A DNA stretch of 11,455 nt from an uncultured Saprospiraceae bacterium (GTDB taxonomy: Bacteria > Bacteroidota > Bacteroidia > Chitinophagales > Saprospiraceae). A program made the position numbers and the translations under genes. The notes beneath the pieces are model-generated. The model was not told where the DNA came from and searched no databases. It saw only the letters and a list, made by a program, of their open reading frames with translations. The DNA lies in NCBI GenBank assembly GCA_937921525.1, contig CAKZUM010000608.1, positions 1 through 11,455 on the forward strand, written 5' to 3'. Positions 1 to 7,041 of the stretch are shown here, in pieces. Position 1 is the stretch's first letter, and each line of letters begins with the position of its first letter.

Positions 1-73
1 GGATCGTCGAGGTTTGTAACCTCGATGCTATATGATAATCATACTGCATCGAAGTTACAAACTTCGACGATCC
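1..73. repeat. Nested palindromic element: two hairpins in inverted orientation (REP/BIME-like)
   Basis: The whole segment is an imperfect palindrome centred on base 37: 1-28 pairs with 46-73 with two mismatches, and the centre 31-43 is itself a 6-bp hairpin. Each arm also folds alone. In arm 1, 7-14 pairs with 18-25 around the loop TGT; in arm 2, 49-56 pairs with 60-67 around the loop ACA. The only two differences between the arms are one exchanged base pair, G11-C21 against A53-T63, so each local stem stays perfect while the long stem loses two pairs. This resembles paired REP/BIME elements, but naming the family is inference. It may extend left of the window. Confidence 0.8.
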
Positions 74-110
74 GTTACAATCACGGGATTTGTCAAAGAA
101 CCAGATTAAA

Positions 111-142
111 TTGATCCGATCACTTTAAAGTGGTCGGATCAA
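111..142. repeat. 32-base near-perfect palindrome
   Basis: Bases 111-142 form a self-complementary sequence with the centre CACTTTAAAGTG and outer arms TTGATCCGA / TCGGATCAA. The only break is T120 against G133, which is a G-U pair in plus-strand RNA. No T-tract follows on either side at the right distance, so it does not look like a terminator. It could be a dispersed repeat or a protein-binding site; the sequence does not decide between them. Confidence 0.75.
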
Positions 143-183
143 AACCCAATAAAAAAAACTACGGAGTAGTTAAACACAAATAA

Positions 184-202
184 CCTCGGGTGAAACCCAA
201 GG
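184..202. repeat. Small hairpin next to the secDF terminator
   Basis: CCTCGGG (184-190) faces CCCAAGG (196-202) around the loop TGAAA. The single odd position is C-A on the plus strand but G-U in minus-strand RNA, so the fold is better on the minus strand. It lies beyond the secDF terminator, so secDF transcripts should normally stop before it. No function is apparent. Confidence 0.5.
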
Positions 203-205
203 ATA

Positions 206-242
206 AAAAAAGCCTTCATCACAAAGTGATGAAGGCTTTTTT
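206..242 (-). terminator. Rho-independent terminator of secDF (bidirectional in form)
   Basis: A 12-bp perfect stem, AGCCTTCATCAC (211-222) with GTGATGAAGGCT (226-237), closes on the loop AAA. It is flanked by an A-tract (205-210) and a T-tract (237-242), which extend the pairing. Read on the minus strand the hairpin ends in a run of U, about 70 bases past the secDF stop codon. It could also stop plus-strand transcription from the other side. Confidence 0.9.
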
Positions 243-264
243 ATCTAATAGTCAAAATCATAAG

Positions 265-300
265 TCTGACCCCTGACAATGCAATGGTCTGACATCTGAC
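265..300. repeat. Cluster of four CTGAC words
   Basis: CTGAC occurs four times in 36 bases, at 266-270, 273-277, 289-293 and 296-300; three copies are TCTGAC. The spacing is 7, 16 and 7 bases, so the words form two pairs. They lie between the secDF stop codon and its terminator, hence in its 3' untranslated region. The paired layout could be a binding site or a decayed repeat. Confidence 0.4.
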
Positions 301-309
301 CTCTATTTT

Positions 310-3300
310 TTAAGATCTAGCCGCAGCCGCTTTCTTAGCGAAAGAGCTTTTCTTCTTTTGTTCTTTAGGCTCTATTTCATCCGTCAAATCTGCCATAATT
401 GGCGTAGCAACGAAGATAGAAGAATAAGTACCCACGATGATACCAATCAATAAAGCAAAGGCAAAACCTCTAATACTACCACTACCAAAAATGAATAGCA
501 TCGCTACCACAAATAAAGTAGTTAAAGAGGTAATCACCGTTCTACTCACCGTAGAGTTGATCGCCATATTGATGATTTCTGTCTTAGACTTATTTGTATA
601 AGCATTCATATACTCTCTGATACGGTCAAATACAACCACGGTATCATTAATAGAGTAACCGATAACCGTCAAGATAGCGGCGATAAATGCTTGGTCTAAT
701 TCTAATGGGAATGGAACAAAGCCCCATAGTAAAGAGAAAAGACCTAAAACAATTAACGTATCGTGGAATAAGGCGGCAACCGCACCCGCACTATACTGCC
801 ATTTGTTGAATCGTAAGAAGATATACAAGAAGATCAACAATAGAGCGAAGATCGCTGCATAGATCGAACTTTGCTTAATATCATCTGCGATAGTTGGTCC
901 TACCTTACTAGAGCTAATTACTTTTGTACCACTAGAATTAGGTGATTTGAAATCATCTAAACTAGCCGTAACGCCCATCGCTGCCAAGCCTTCATGCAGC
1001 TTTGCCATTACTTGATCAGCTGCTTGCTCATCAGTTTCAGATACTAAGTAATCCGTTACAATAGCATAGGTATTATCTGTATCTACTTCCTTCACAACTG
1101 GCTCAGATCCGAATGGAGCTGCCAATGCTTGTCTAATTTGATCGGCAGAAACATTAGTTCCTTCATCAAATTGTACATTGTAAGAATAACCACCACTGAA
1201 ATCAACGCCCAAATCAAAACCTCTAGTCAACATAGAGCCGATACCAGCTATCAATAAAATACCAGAGATTACATAAGCCATTTTTCGCTTACCTAACCAA
1301 TCAATGTTAAGATTTGCAAAAGCATTCTTTGAGAAGCCTGTCCAGAAAGATAAGTTATTTCCTTTGTCAACCGTCCACCAGTCAATCATTAAACGACCAA
1401 CTAATACCGCAGTAAATAAAGAAGATAACACACCGATAATTAATACTACGGCGAATCCTTTAATTGGACCGATACCGAAGTAAGATAAAACGATTGCTGT
1501 TAAGATCGTCGTTACGTTCGCATCAATGATCGCAGAGTAAGAATGTTGGAAACCATCAGAGATAGAAGATAGTATAGACTTCCCTTCTCTCAATTCCTCT
1601 CTAATTCTTTCGTAGATTATTACGTTTGCATCTACCGCCATACCAATCGTTAAGATGATACCAGCGATACCCGGTAAGGTTAAAACCGTACCTAAAGATG
1701 CCAATGCACCGAATACAAAGAATAAGTTTAATAATAAAGCGATAATAGAAACGATACCACCAGTGCCATAATAAAAGATCATGAACGCTAATAATAATCC
1801 GAATCCAACGATCAAAGAAGTAATACTTCTTTTGATATTATCAGAACCCAAAGATGGGCCGACTACTTGTTCTTGGATAATTTCTGTCTTAGCAGGTAAT
1901 TTACCAATCTGAAGAATACTTGCTAAATCATTCGCTTCTTGTGTAGAGAAGTTACCTGTGATTTGCGTATTACCTCCTAAAATTGGATTGATTACTCGTG
2001 GAGCAGAATATACTTTTTCATCTAAAACGATGGCCACTTCACGGTTGCTATTTTGAGCAGCTTTGGTGGTCATATCGCCCCAAGCTTTAGCACCTGTGTT
2101 ATTCATCATTAGAGATACCGCCATTTCTCCAGTTTGTGGGTCTGGCGTTGCTCTAGCATCTGTTACTACATCCCCTTCTAATGGTGGCTTGGTGCTACCT
2201 CTTCTAGTTTTTACAGCATATAGCTCATAATTACCAGTAGACTTGCCATTTTCATCATTGCTAGGCTTTGCTGACCAACGGAATTTTACATCCTTTGGGA
2301 ATAAAGCCATCACTTCAGGCTTCGCTAGCATTTCGCTAATAGCATTTTTACTACTTTTAGGAGCTGTACCCATTACAGCTTGCGGTGCACTTAATTGACC
2401 GCCACTGATTGCATTTAAGTTGAACTGGCTCAATAAAGGACCAGTTCCAGCAGTAGGTGTAACTTGTCTTTCCGCAATATTCTGAACAGAGTCAACAATA
2501 TTACCAGCGTCATCATAATTGTAAGTATACGTAGTATCATATACCGTCTCGGCAACGATTTCTGTACCAGCAGCTTTAGCCAATACATCATTAGCAGCCA
2601 TAAAAGAACTTAGAATACCTGCATCTGTTACTCTATACGTATCCCAAAACTCCAACTTAGCCGTAGCTTGAAGGAAGTTTCTAGCCCGCTCTGGATTATC
2701 CACACCTGGCAATTCTACCAAGATTAAATCTCTAGCCTCATCCAAAGAAACGTTTGGTTGAGTTACCCCGAATTCATCAATCCGATCTTTCAAACGTTGG
2801 AAAGTCAATTGTACTGTTTCATCCGCTTTTTGACGAATGACTCTAGCAACTTCCCCGTCAGAAGAATCTAAGTTGATTCCATCATTGGTAGTTAAAGTCT
2901 TATTTCTAGTGAATATAGAAGCTAACTTCTTACCATTAGCTAATTTTTGAAATTCCTGAACAAACAGGGAAACATAGTCCGATTGAGCATTTGCTTGTGC
3001 TTTGGACGCATTTTCTAACGCAGCTAAAAAAGTAGGGTCTTTGGAGTCATTGGCTAAGGTCGATAAAAATTCTTTCAAATCGACTTGTAAAATAACACTC
3101 ATTCCACCCTTCAAATCCAGTCCTAAATTCAACTGGCTTCTCTTTAATTCTTCGTAGGTGAAATCTTTTAGTAATGGAATACTAAAGATTGTTTGACTAG
3201 ACATAGAGTCTAGGTAGGCTAATCTAGCACTACGCTCGGCATCCTCTTTATCCCCGCCAGTAAAATTGGCAGCAACTTGTTCTGCGTGACTTTCTGCGTC

Positions 3301-3399
3301 ACGCTCTACATTAAGCGTTGGGATTACCAGTAAAAACTGGTATAAACACACCAAAAACATAACAATCAAGAAAAAACGAATAGTTCCTTTTCCTTGCAT
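310..3399 (-). CDS. secDF: Protein translocase subunit SecDF (fused SecD-SecF)
   Basis: Inner-membrane RND-type partner of SecYEG that uses the proton gradient to pull secretory proteins out on the periplasmic side. The 1,029-residue product is the SecD-SecF fusion usual in Bacteroidota. Visible parts: TM1 at about 8-28; SecD motif LGLDLKGG at 92-99; P1 domain with DRIDEFGVTQPNV at 205-217; SecD membrane block from about 525 to 675 with IGMAVDAN at 585-592; SecF motif LGVDFSGG at 730-737; SecF membrane block from about 845 with IGYSINDT at 913-920. By family knowledge, D590 and D919 match the two conserved membrane aspartates needed for proton coupling. The C-terminus is a Lys/Ala-rich cytosolic tail. 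The gene stands alone, with its own promoter box (3552-3559) and terminator. The ATG at 3399 gives a normal N-terminal TM segment, which supports this start. Confidence 0.97.
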   Translation of the reverse strand: MQGKGTIRFFLIVMFLVCLYQFLLVIPTLNVERDAESHAEQVAANFTGGDKEDAERSARLAYLDSMSSQTIFSIPLLKDFTYEELKRSQLNLGLDLKGGMSVILQVDLKEFLSTLANDSKDPTFLAALENASKAQANAQSDYVSLFVQEFQKLANGKKLASIFTRNKTLTTNDGINLDSSDGEVARVIRQKADETVQLTFQRLKDRIDEFGVTQPNVSLDEARDLILVELPGVDNPERARNFLQATAKLEFWDTYRVTDAGILSSFMAANDVLAKAAGTEIVAETVYDTTYTYNYDDAGNIVDSVQNIAERQVTPTAGTGPLLSQFNLNAISGGQLSAPQAVMGTAPKSSKNAISEMLAKPEVMALFPKDVKFRWSAKPSNDENGKSTGNYELYAVKTRRGSTKPPLEGDVVTDARATPDPQTGEMAVSLMMNNTGAKAWGDMTTKAAQNSNREVAIVLDEKVYSAPRVINPILGGNTQITGNFSTQEANDLASILQIGKLPAKTEIIQEQVVGPSLGSDNIKRSITSLIVGFGLLLAFMIFYYGTGGIVSIIALLLNLFFVFGALASLGTVLTLPGIAGIILTIGMAVDANVIIYERIREELREGKSILSSISDGFQHSYSAIIDANVTTILTAIVLSYFGIGPIKGFAVVLIIGVLSSLFTAVLVGRLMIDWWTVDKGNNLSFWTGFSKNAFANLNIDWLGKRKMAYVISGILLIAGIGSMLTRGFDLGVDFSGGYSYNVQFDEGTNVSADQIRQALAAPFGSEPVVKEVDTDNTYAIVTDYLVSETDEQAADQVMAKLHEGLAAMGVTASLDDFKSPNSSGTKVISSSKVGPTIADDIKQSSIYAAIFALLLIFLYIFLRFNKWQYSAGAVAALFHDTLIVLGLFSLLWGFVPFPLELDQAFIAAILTVIGYSINDTVVVFDRIREYMNAYTNKSKTEIINMAINSTVSRTVITSLTTLFVVAMLFIFGSGSIRGFAFALLIGIIVGTYSSIFVATPIMADLTDEIEPKEQKKKSSFAKKAAAARS

Positions 3400-3741
3400 G
3401 ACTCGATACTTTTTTAGAAATGATTTTTGAAGAAAGTTGCTACTTGACCTTCATTAGGATCACAATATTTGCGTTGATATTGCTCCTATGAAGAAAGTTT
3501 TTCTAAGCAAAGTCCTTCGTAAAAAAAATTTTAGGTTAGAAAAAAACTTCGCAAATATAAGGATTTTACACTCATTTAACCTCTTTTGTTACAATATAGT
3601 AAGGCTAAGGTGTAAAAAAGGTAGGGTATTATTGTTAGGTGTTGTGGGCAAAACTACACATCTTTTTTTAAATAAGGTCTAAACGATTGGTTAATAAGTG
3701 GTTAATTTGTCGCCCCGACTTTGTTTTACACTCAAATCATA
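3400..3741. other. Intergenic region upstream of secDF, no gene seen
   Basis: This AT-rich stretch holds the secDF promoter box and a leader of roughly 145 bases. At its right end it is the downstream flank of the DUF5916 gene. There, only a weak 4-bp hairpin (GTCG 3709-3712 with CGAC 3716-3719) and a repeated TGGTTAAT are seen, so no convincing terminator for that gene was found. A 64-codon plus-strand reading frame at 3488-3682 is Lys/Leu/Phe-rich, lies over the secDF promoter and resembles no protein I know. Confidence 0.6.
3552..3559 (-). promoter_or_regulatory. Bacteroidota-type minus-7 box for secDF
   Basis: The minus strand reads TATATTTG followed by CG, an exact match to the TAnnTTTG minus-7 box of the primary sigma factor in Bacteroidota. 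A start a few bases downstream would leave a leader of about 145 bases before the secDF ATG. The upstream minus-33 TTTG is not clear; only TTAA-like sequence lies near the expected place. Confidence 0.5.
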
Positions 3742-6012
3742 TCACAAACTCAACCAATAATTCACCTTAAAAACAAGCGCTCTATTTTTAGGTCCAAATT
3801 CACTAATCCTAAAATTATCTACTGTATCATCTGTATCAACTAGATAGTTGTCCGTATACACTAGAAAAATATCAGACATAGGCGCAAATCGCCATTGTAC
3901 TCGACTATTGACATTGAAATTTTCCGCTTGGGTATTATACTGTAAGAAAGTGGTCCAGAATAGATTATTGGAAAAACTGATTTCTATTTTTGGGCTAATA
4001 GAGTAGAGGACTCGTTCTCCATAAGGATCGCCAAATTGTAGATTATTATAGGCAAAAGCTGTTGAAAAAGTTCCCCAAGGTTGTGCTCTATAAGAAAGCT
4101 CTACTTCTAAGCCTGTTCGGGTGCCGCTATAAAAGCCGCCTAGGTTAGTTGTGATTTCATAACCAAACGCTTTTCTGCCATCTGACCGATATTGGAAGCG
4201 AACAGCATTTGTTCTGTAGGTCTGTGCAGGTAGCGGTTCATCCGCATCATCAGAGGTAAATGTAAAGGGGTAGAGTAAGGTGTTTTCTTCATTTCTTAAC
4301 TCCATTCTAATAGACTTTCTTCCTCTAAAATTAAGCCGATAATTGAACTCAATAGACCTAGAAAGTGCATTTAGATCATCATTTCTAAGTACTGCATTAT
4401 AGGTTGTACTAAAAGTTTGGGAAGTTAAATCTCTTTCCTTTTTTGAATAAATAGTATAATTTAGATTGGTAAAAAACGAACCATATCCAACACGAAAAGA
4501 GGTATCTCTAACTGCATCATAGTGGTTGATTCTATCCAAGAAGCCCATATCTAAAAAGAAATTTTCTCTAACTTGAAACCAATTGATCGTCCCTGTAAAA
4601 TTTCTACCTTGCCTTCTTACACCTATTTTATAATAGTAATTATCATCTGTAATGTCTGGTTTGAAAGAATGACTATATCCTGTCCAAGCCAACCATTTAT
4701 TATTATTTGATTGATAATTGAATTCTAATCCAGCGTTTCTGCCATAATCATCGCTTTGGAATTCGCTATCCTGCATTGCCTGTCTATTGGTTATATACCC
4801 TTTTACCGTAGAACGTCCGAAAATATTTTGATGGAAAGTAGCTGCGGAATAATTTTGTGCTAAAAAATCATCTGTGGATCTTGTCTGCATATTTAACAAA
4901 CCAACCCTTAAGTTTTTGGTCGCATTCCCTGTAAGTCGTAGACCAAATAAAATGGGTATAGAATTACCATCTGCATCCAAACCAATTCTTCTTGAAAAGA
5001 AAGGTCTTACAGGGGTGTTCCCAAAATTTTCAAAAATATCTCTGTTTTCTAAGAAGAATAATCGCCGCTCTGGCAAACGTATGTTGAATCTAGTAAGATT
5101 TGTTACTTGTTCATCTACTTCTACTTGAGAAAAATCTGGATTAACGGTGATGTCCAAATTTAACGAGGAGGTAACGGCTACTTTTGCATCCAAACCTACA
5201 TTGAAACCATTGTCTGTCGTAGTGGGAACTTCTTCAAAATCTTTCACATGACTACCAGAAATATAGGGGATGGCGGTAATGTTTCCTCTGGCTTTTTTGG
5301 GTGCTTGATCCCAGACTAATGCGCCTGTATAATTGAGGTCTAAGGTTCTAAATTGTACAGGAATGGGAGACCAGACGTGATAACTATTATCACTCATTTC
5401 ACTTCTAATAAAATTAACGCCCCATATTTTTTTTGTTTCATCGTATCGTAAAGTCTTAAAAGGGATAGCAATTTCTGCTATCCAATGATCGCTAGATCGG
5501 GTCGTTTTTGCATACCACTTGTGGTCCCAATCATCGCTAATACCGCTTCCTCTGGTACCTCTCGCTCCTGTATTACCAGTGACGGTTGCCTCCATCTGTA
5601 CGCCATAAGGACTCACGCCAAAAGCAAAACCATTCGTTTTTTGATTGACGGGGTCTAGCACCAACGCAAAGCCATCACCACTCCAGAAACCTGCATCTCG
5701 TTTTAGGGACTGTACTATGGCTCCATTATTGTCATAACATTTGGCAGCGATGTATAGGAAGTTATCATCGTAGGTTACTTTTACTTCTGTCTGTAACTTT
5801 GATTGCTCTCCATCACTTGGAAAGTTAATCCAGAAGTTGGTGGCAACGGCAGCATTTTGCCAAGTCGACTCTTCTAACAAACCATCGACTTTTATTTTAT
5901 CTGTTGCTCGATTGATATTGATCTGGTATTCCTCTTGGATGGTATTGGGATCAGTATGTGCATAGGAGGTATGCACTAGTAGGAATAATAATAGGAATAA
6001 TGGGTATTTCAT
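3742..6012 (-). CDS. DUF5916 family outer-membrane protein with N-terminal CBM9-like domain
   Basis: The 756-residue product starts with a clear signal peptide (MKYPLFLLLFLLVHTSYA, cut likely after SYA). Residues about 33-230 resemble the CBM9-like sugar-binding fold, opening with KIKVDGLLEESTWQNA (39-54) and YDDNFLYIAAKCYD. The DUF5916 hallmark follows: NPDFSQVEVDEQVTNL at 291-306, then PERRLFFLENRDIF at 314-327 and FFSRRIGL at 338-345. From about 350 to the end, alternating aromatic and polar stretches look like outer-membrane beta-strands, ending FKVNYWLSL. The family is common in Bacteroidota and its function is not settled; surface binding of a carbohydrate or other ligand is an inference from the CBM9-like part. 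It lies 176 bases downstream of the small lipoprotein gene on the same strand, and that gap contains a repeat element. Confidence 0.88.
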   Translation of the reverse strand: MKYPLFLLLFLLVHTSYAHTDPNTIQEEYQININRATDKIKVDGLLEESTWQNAAVATNFWINFPSDGEQSKLQTEVKVTYDDNFLYIAAKCYDNNGAIVQSLKRDAGFWSGDGFALVLDPVNQKTNGFAFGVSPYGVQMEATVTGNTGARGTRGSGISDDWDHKWYAKTTRSSDHWIAEIAIPFKTLRYDETKKIWGVNFIRSEMSDNSYHVWSPIPVQFRTLDLNYTGALVWDQAPKKARGNITAIPYISGSHVKDFEEVPTTTDNGFNVGLDAKVAVTSSLNLDITVNPDFSQVEVDEQVTNLTRFNIRLPERRLFFLENRDIFENFGNTPVRPFFSRRIGLDADGNSIPILFGLRLTGNATKNLRVGLLNMQTRSTDDFLAQNYSAATFHQNIFGRSTVKGYITNRQAMQDSEFQSDDYGRNAGLEFNYQSNNNKWLAWTGYSHSFKPDITDDNYYYKIGVRRQGRNFTGTINWFQVRENFFLDMGFLDRINHYDAVRDTSFRVGYGSFFTNLNYTIYSKKERDLTSQTFSTTYNAVLRNDDLNALSRSIEFNYRLNFRGRKSIRMELRNEENTLLYPFTFTSDDADEPLPAQTYRTNAVRFQYRSDGRKAFGYEITTNLGGFYSGTRTGLEVELSYRAQPWGTFSTAFAYNNLQFGDPYGERVLYSISPKIEISFSNNLFWTTFLQYNTQAENFNVNSRVQWRFAPMSDIFLVYTDNYLVDTDDTVDNFRISEFGPKNRALVFKVNYWLSL

Positions 6013-6041
6013 TTGTTATAATAATCCTAGTTGATTTTTGT

Positions 6042-6185
6042 GAGAACAGAGAAGCGAGAGCAGACCAGCCCGACTGCCGTCAGGCGGGCGGGGAATAGAG
6101 ATTAATTTCGGTTAAAAAACGACCAAATTCCGTTGATTGCAAACGAAACAGGTCTCTACTCTCTGTTCTCTACTCCCTGCTCTCC
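6042..6185. repeat. Dispersed intergenic repeat, copy 1 (purine/pyrimidine inverted arms)
   Basis: The left end is an all but pure purine tract; bases 6043-6064 are identical over 22 bases to 8595-8616. The right end, 6153-6185, is a pyrimidine tract. GAGAACAGAGA (6042-6052) is the exact reverse complement of 6160-6170. The inner right part (TTGATTGCAAACGAAACAGG, 6133-6152) also resembles 8654-8673 of copy 2. The element fills most of the 176-base gap between the lipoprotein and DUF5916 genes. Compared with copy 2 it carries a different, longer core including a GC-rich hairpin. No reading frame is visible in it. Confidence 0.75.
6068..6089. repeat. GC-rich hairpin inside repeat copy 1
   Basis: GCCCG (6068-6072) pairs with CGGGC (6085-6089), and CTG (6074-6076) with CAG (6081-6083), around the loop CCGT. 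The single mismatch is A73-G84 of this block (bases 6073 and 6084). At more than three quarters G+C it stands out sharply from the surrounding AT-rich DNA. It is absent from copy 2, so it looks like a separate small palindrome inserted into, or retained in, copy 1. Confidence 0.6.
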
Positions 6186-6188
6186 ATC

Positions 6189-6677
6189 TTAATTACACCG
6201 TATAAATATAGGTTCTGTCGTGATCCGATTACTCTCATTGCCAGCCCGATCCATAATATAGATATCATAGGTGACCGTATCAATTGGAAACTCAGTAGAA
6301 GGTTGACAAGGAGGCAAACCATTTTCGTAGATGCAGCAATTGGGAGGTGCTACAAAAGTGATCTCACCAGAGATACCTTTTCCAACTCCTTGTTGCCCAA
6401 TAAATGGAATGACAAAACCAGGCTGTAAAAAATTTATCCTATTATCTACGATAAAAATATCAACGCTATCCATTCCTTCCCGACCTAAATCGCCATCGCC
6501 ATCGGTAAACGATATAGTTATTAGTGCCGAGTCGGCTCTGATCGCACTTTGGTTAATGGTATTAGTGGAAACGCTCTTGTAAGCAATGACAGGTTCTAAT
6601 GGATAATCTGGGGGACTAGCACAAGAATAGATCATTAGAAAAGTTACGATACTCAGAATACAATTGACAAATTTCAT
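6189..6677 (-). CDS. Small secreted lipoprotein with FTDGDGDLG motif, function unknown
   Basis: The 162-residue product begins with a hydrophobic signal (MKFVNCILSIVTFLMIYSC). Cys19 is the likely lipidated residue, in an IYSC context that is a loose fit to the lipobox. The mature part opens with Pro/Ser-rich sequence and carries FTDGDGDLG at 57-65, an acidic stretch that recurs in Bacteroidota lipoproteins and could bind calcium. A Cys-rich patch, CCIYENGLPPC, lies at 114-124, and another Cys is next to the C-terminus, so disulfides are possible. The last 40 residues (YDIYIMDRAGNESN) look like an Ig-like beta strand pair. It is upstream of, and on the same strand as, the DUF5916 gene, so the two may be co-transcribed and meet at the outer membrane. 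The exact role cannot be read from the sequence. Confidence 0.8.
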   Translation of the reverse strand: MKFVNCILSIVTFLMIYSCASPPDYPLEPVIAYKSVSTNTINQSAIRADSALITISFTDGDGDLGREGMDSVDIFIVDNRINFLQPGFVIPFIGQQGVGKGISGEITFVAPPNCCIYENGLPPCQPSTEFPIDTVTYDIYIMDRAGNESNRITTEPIFIRCN

Positions 6678-6728
6678 ATGCTGATTTGTAATTTGGTTTA
6701 ATTCTAGGTGGAATGTAAGTACTCTATG

Positions 6729-6835
6729 TTGTGTTAGCTCTAAATTTCATTCTATTGAAAATTTAATAATTTTCAATAGAATGAAATTTGAGATAACATA
6801 ACTTCTTTTGAGTCAAAGAACCAGAGCTAACACAA
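6729..6835. repeat. Nested perfect inverted repeats (22-bp stem inside 13-bp arms)
   Basis: The inner palindrome has 22 perfect base pairs, 6742-6763 with 6768-6789, around the loop TAAT. Directly outside it, TTGTGTTAGCTCT (6729-6741) is the exact reverse complement of 6823-6835; the right outer arm is separated from the inner stem by 33 bases. The structure lies about 50 bases before the lipoprotein ATG, so a transcript from the promoter box at 6855-6862 would carry it in its leader. There is no T-tract, so it is not an ordinary terminator. Confidence 0.9.
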
Positions 6836-6854
6836 TGAGCTTTCTTTTGAGGAA

Positions 6855-6862
6855 CAAAGATA
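6855..6862 (-). promoter_or_regulatory. Bacteroidota-type minus-7 box for the lipoprotein gene
   Basis: The minus strand reads TATCTTTG followed by TTCC, an exact TAnnTTTG match. It would start transcription near 6848 and give a leader of about 170 bases that includes the long hairpin at 6729-6835. The minus-33 element is not convincing. Confidence 0.45.
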
Positions 6863-7001
6863 ATTATAATCCAGATGATAAGTTGAACCCTAGTATTGAT
6901 AGAAAATATCAACATGAAAATACGATAAATTGTTGGAAAGAAAACTATGAAAAGCGAAGAATGTCAAGGAGCGGATAACTCCTAAAATAAGACCAAAGGC
7001 T

Positions 7002-7041
7002 AAAAAGAAACTGCTCCGAGTCGAAACCGACGTCGGAGCAG
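7002..7041 (-). terminator. GC-rich hairpin with minus-strand T-tail, probable terminator
   Basis: CTGCTCCGA (7011-7019) pairs with TCGGAGCAG (7033-7041); GTCG (7020-7023) pairs with CGAC (7028-7031) inside, with one bulged G at 7032 and the loop AAAC. On the minus strand it is followed by TTTCTTTTT (7002-7010). This is the form of a Rho-independent terminator. It lies 330 bases past the glycosyltransferase stop codon, so it ends either a long 3' region of that transcript or a separate small RNA. Confidence 0.7.

Noticed and set aside
1..242. CRISPR array
   Set aside because: The palindromes differ in sequence and length and there are no regularly spaced identical repeats or cas genes.
3488..3682. 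64-codon plus-strand reading frame
   Set aside because: It covers the secDF promoter and leader, has a skewed Lys/Phe/Leu composition as expected of AT-rich noncoding DNA, and shows no domain or signal.
4874..5128. 84-codon plus-strand frame inside the DUF5916 gene
   Set aside because: It is antisense to the conserved NPDFSQVEVDEQV region; the minus-strand protein is clearly real.
6331..6582. 83-codon plus-strand frame inside the lipoprotein gene
   Set aside because: Antisense to a signal-peptide protein with a recognisable motif; no features of its own.
6729..6835. Insertion sequence or MITE with target duplication
   Set aside because: The inverted repeats would fit a MITE, but no matching direct repeats flank them and no second copy is in the window, so only the structure is reported.
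7011..7041. tRNA-like T-arm (minus strand GGTTTCGACTC)
   Set aside because: The flanking bases make a simple hairpin with a bulge, not the 5-bp T-stem, and no D-arm, anticodon arm or acceptor stem can be placed upstream.
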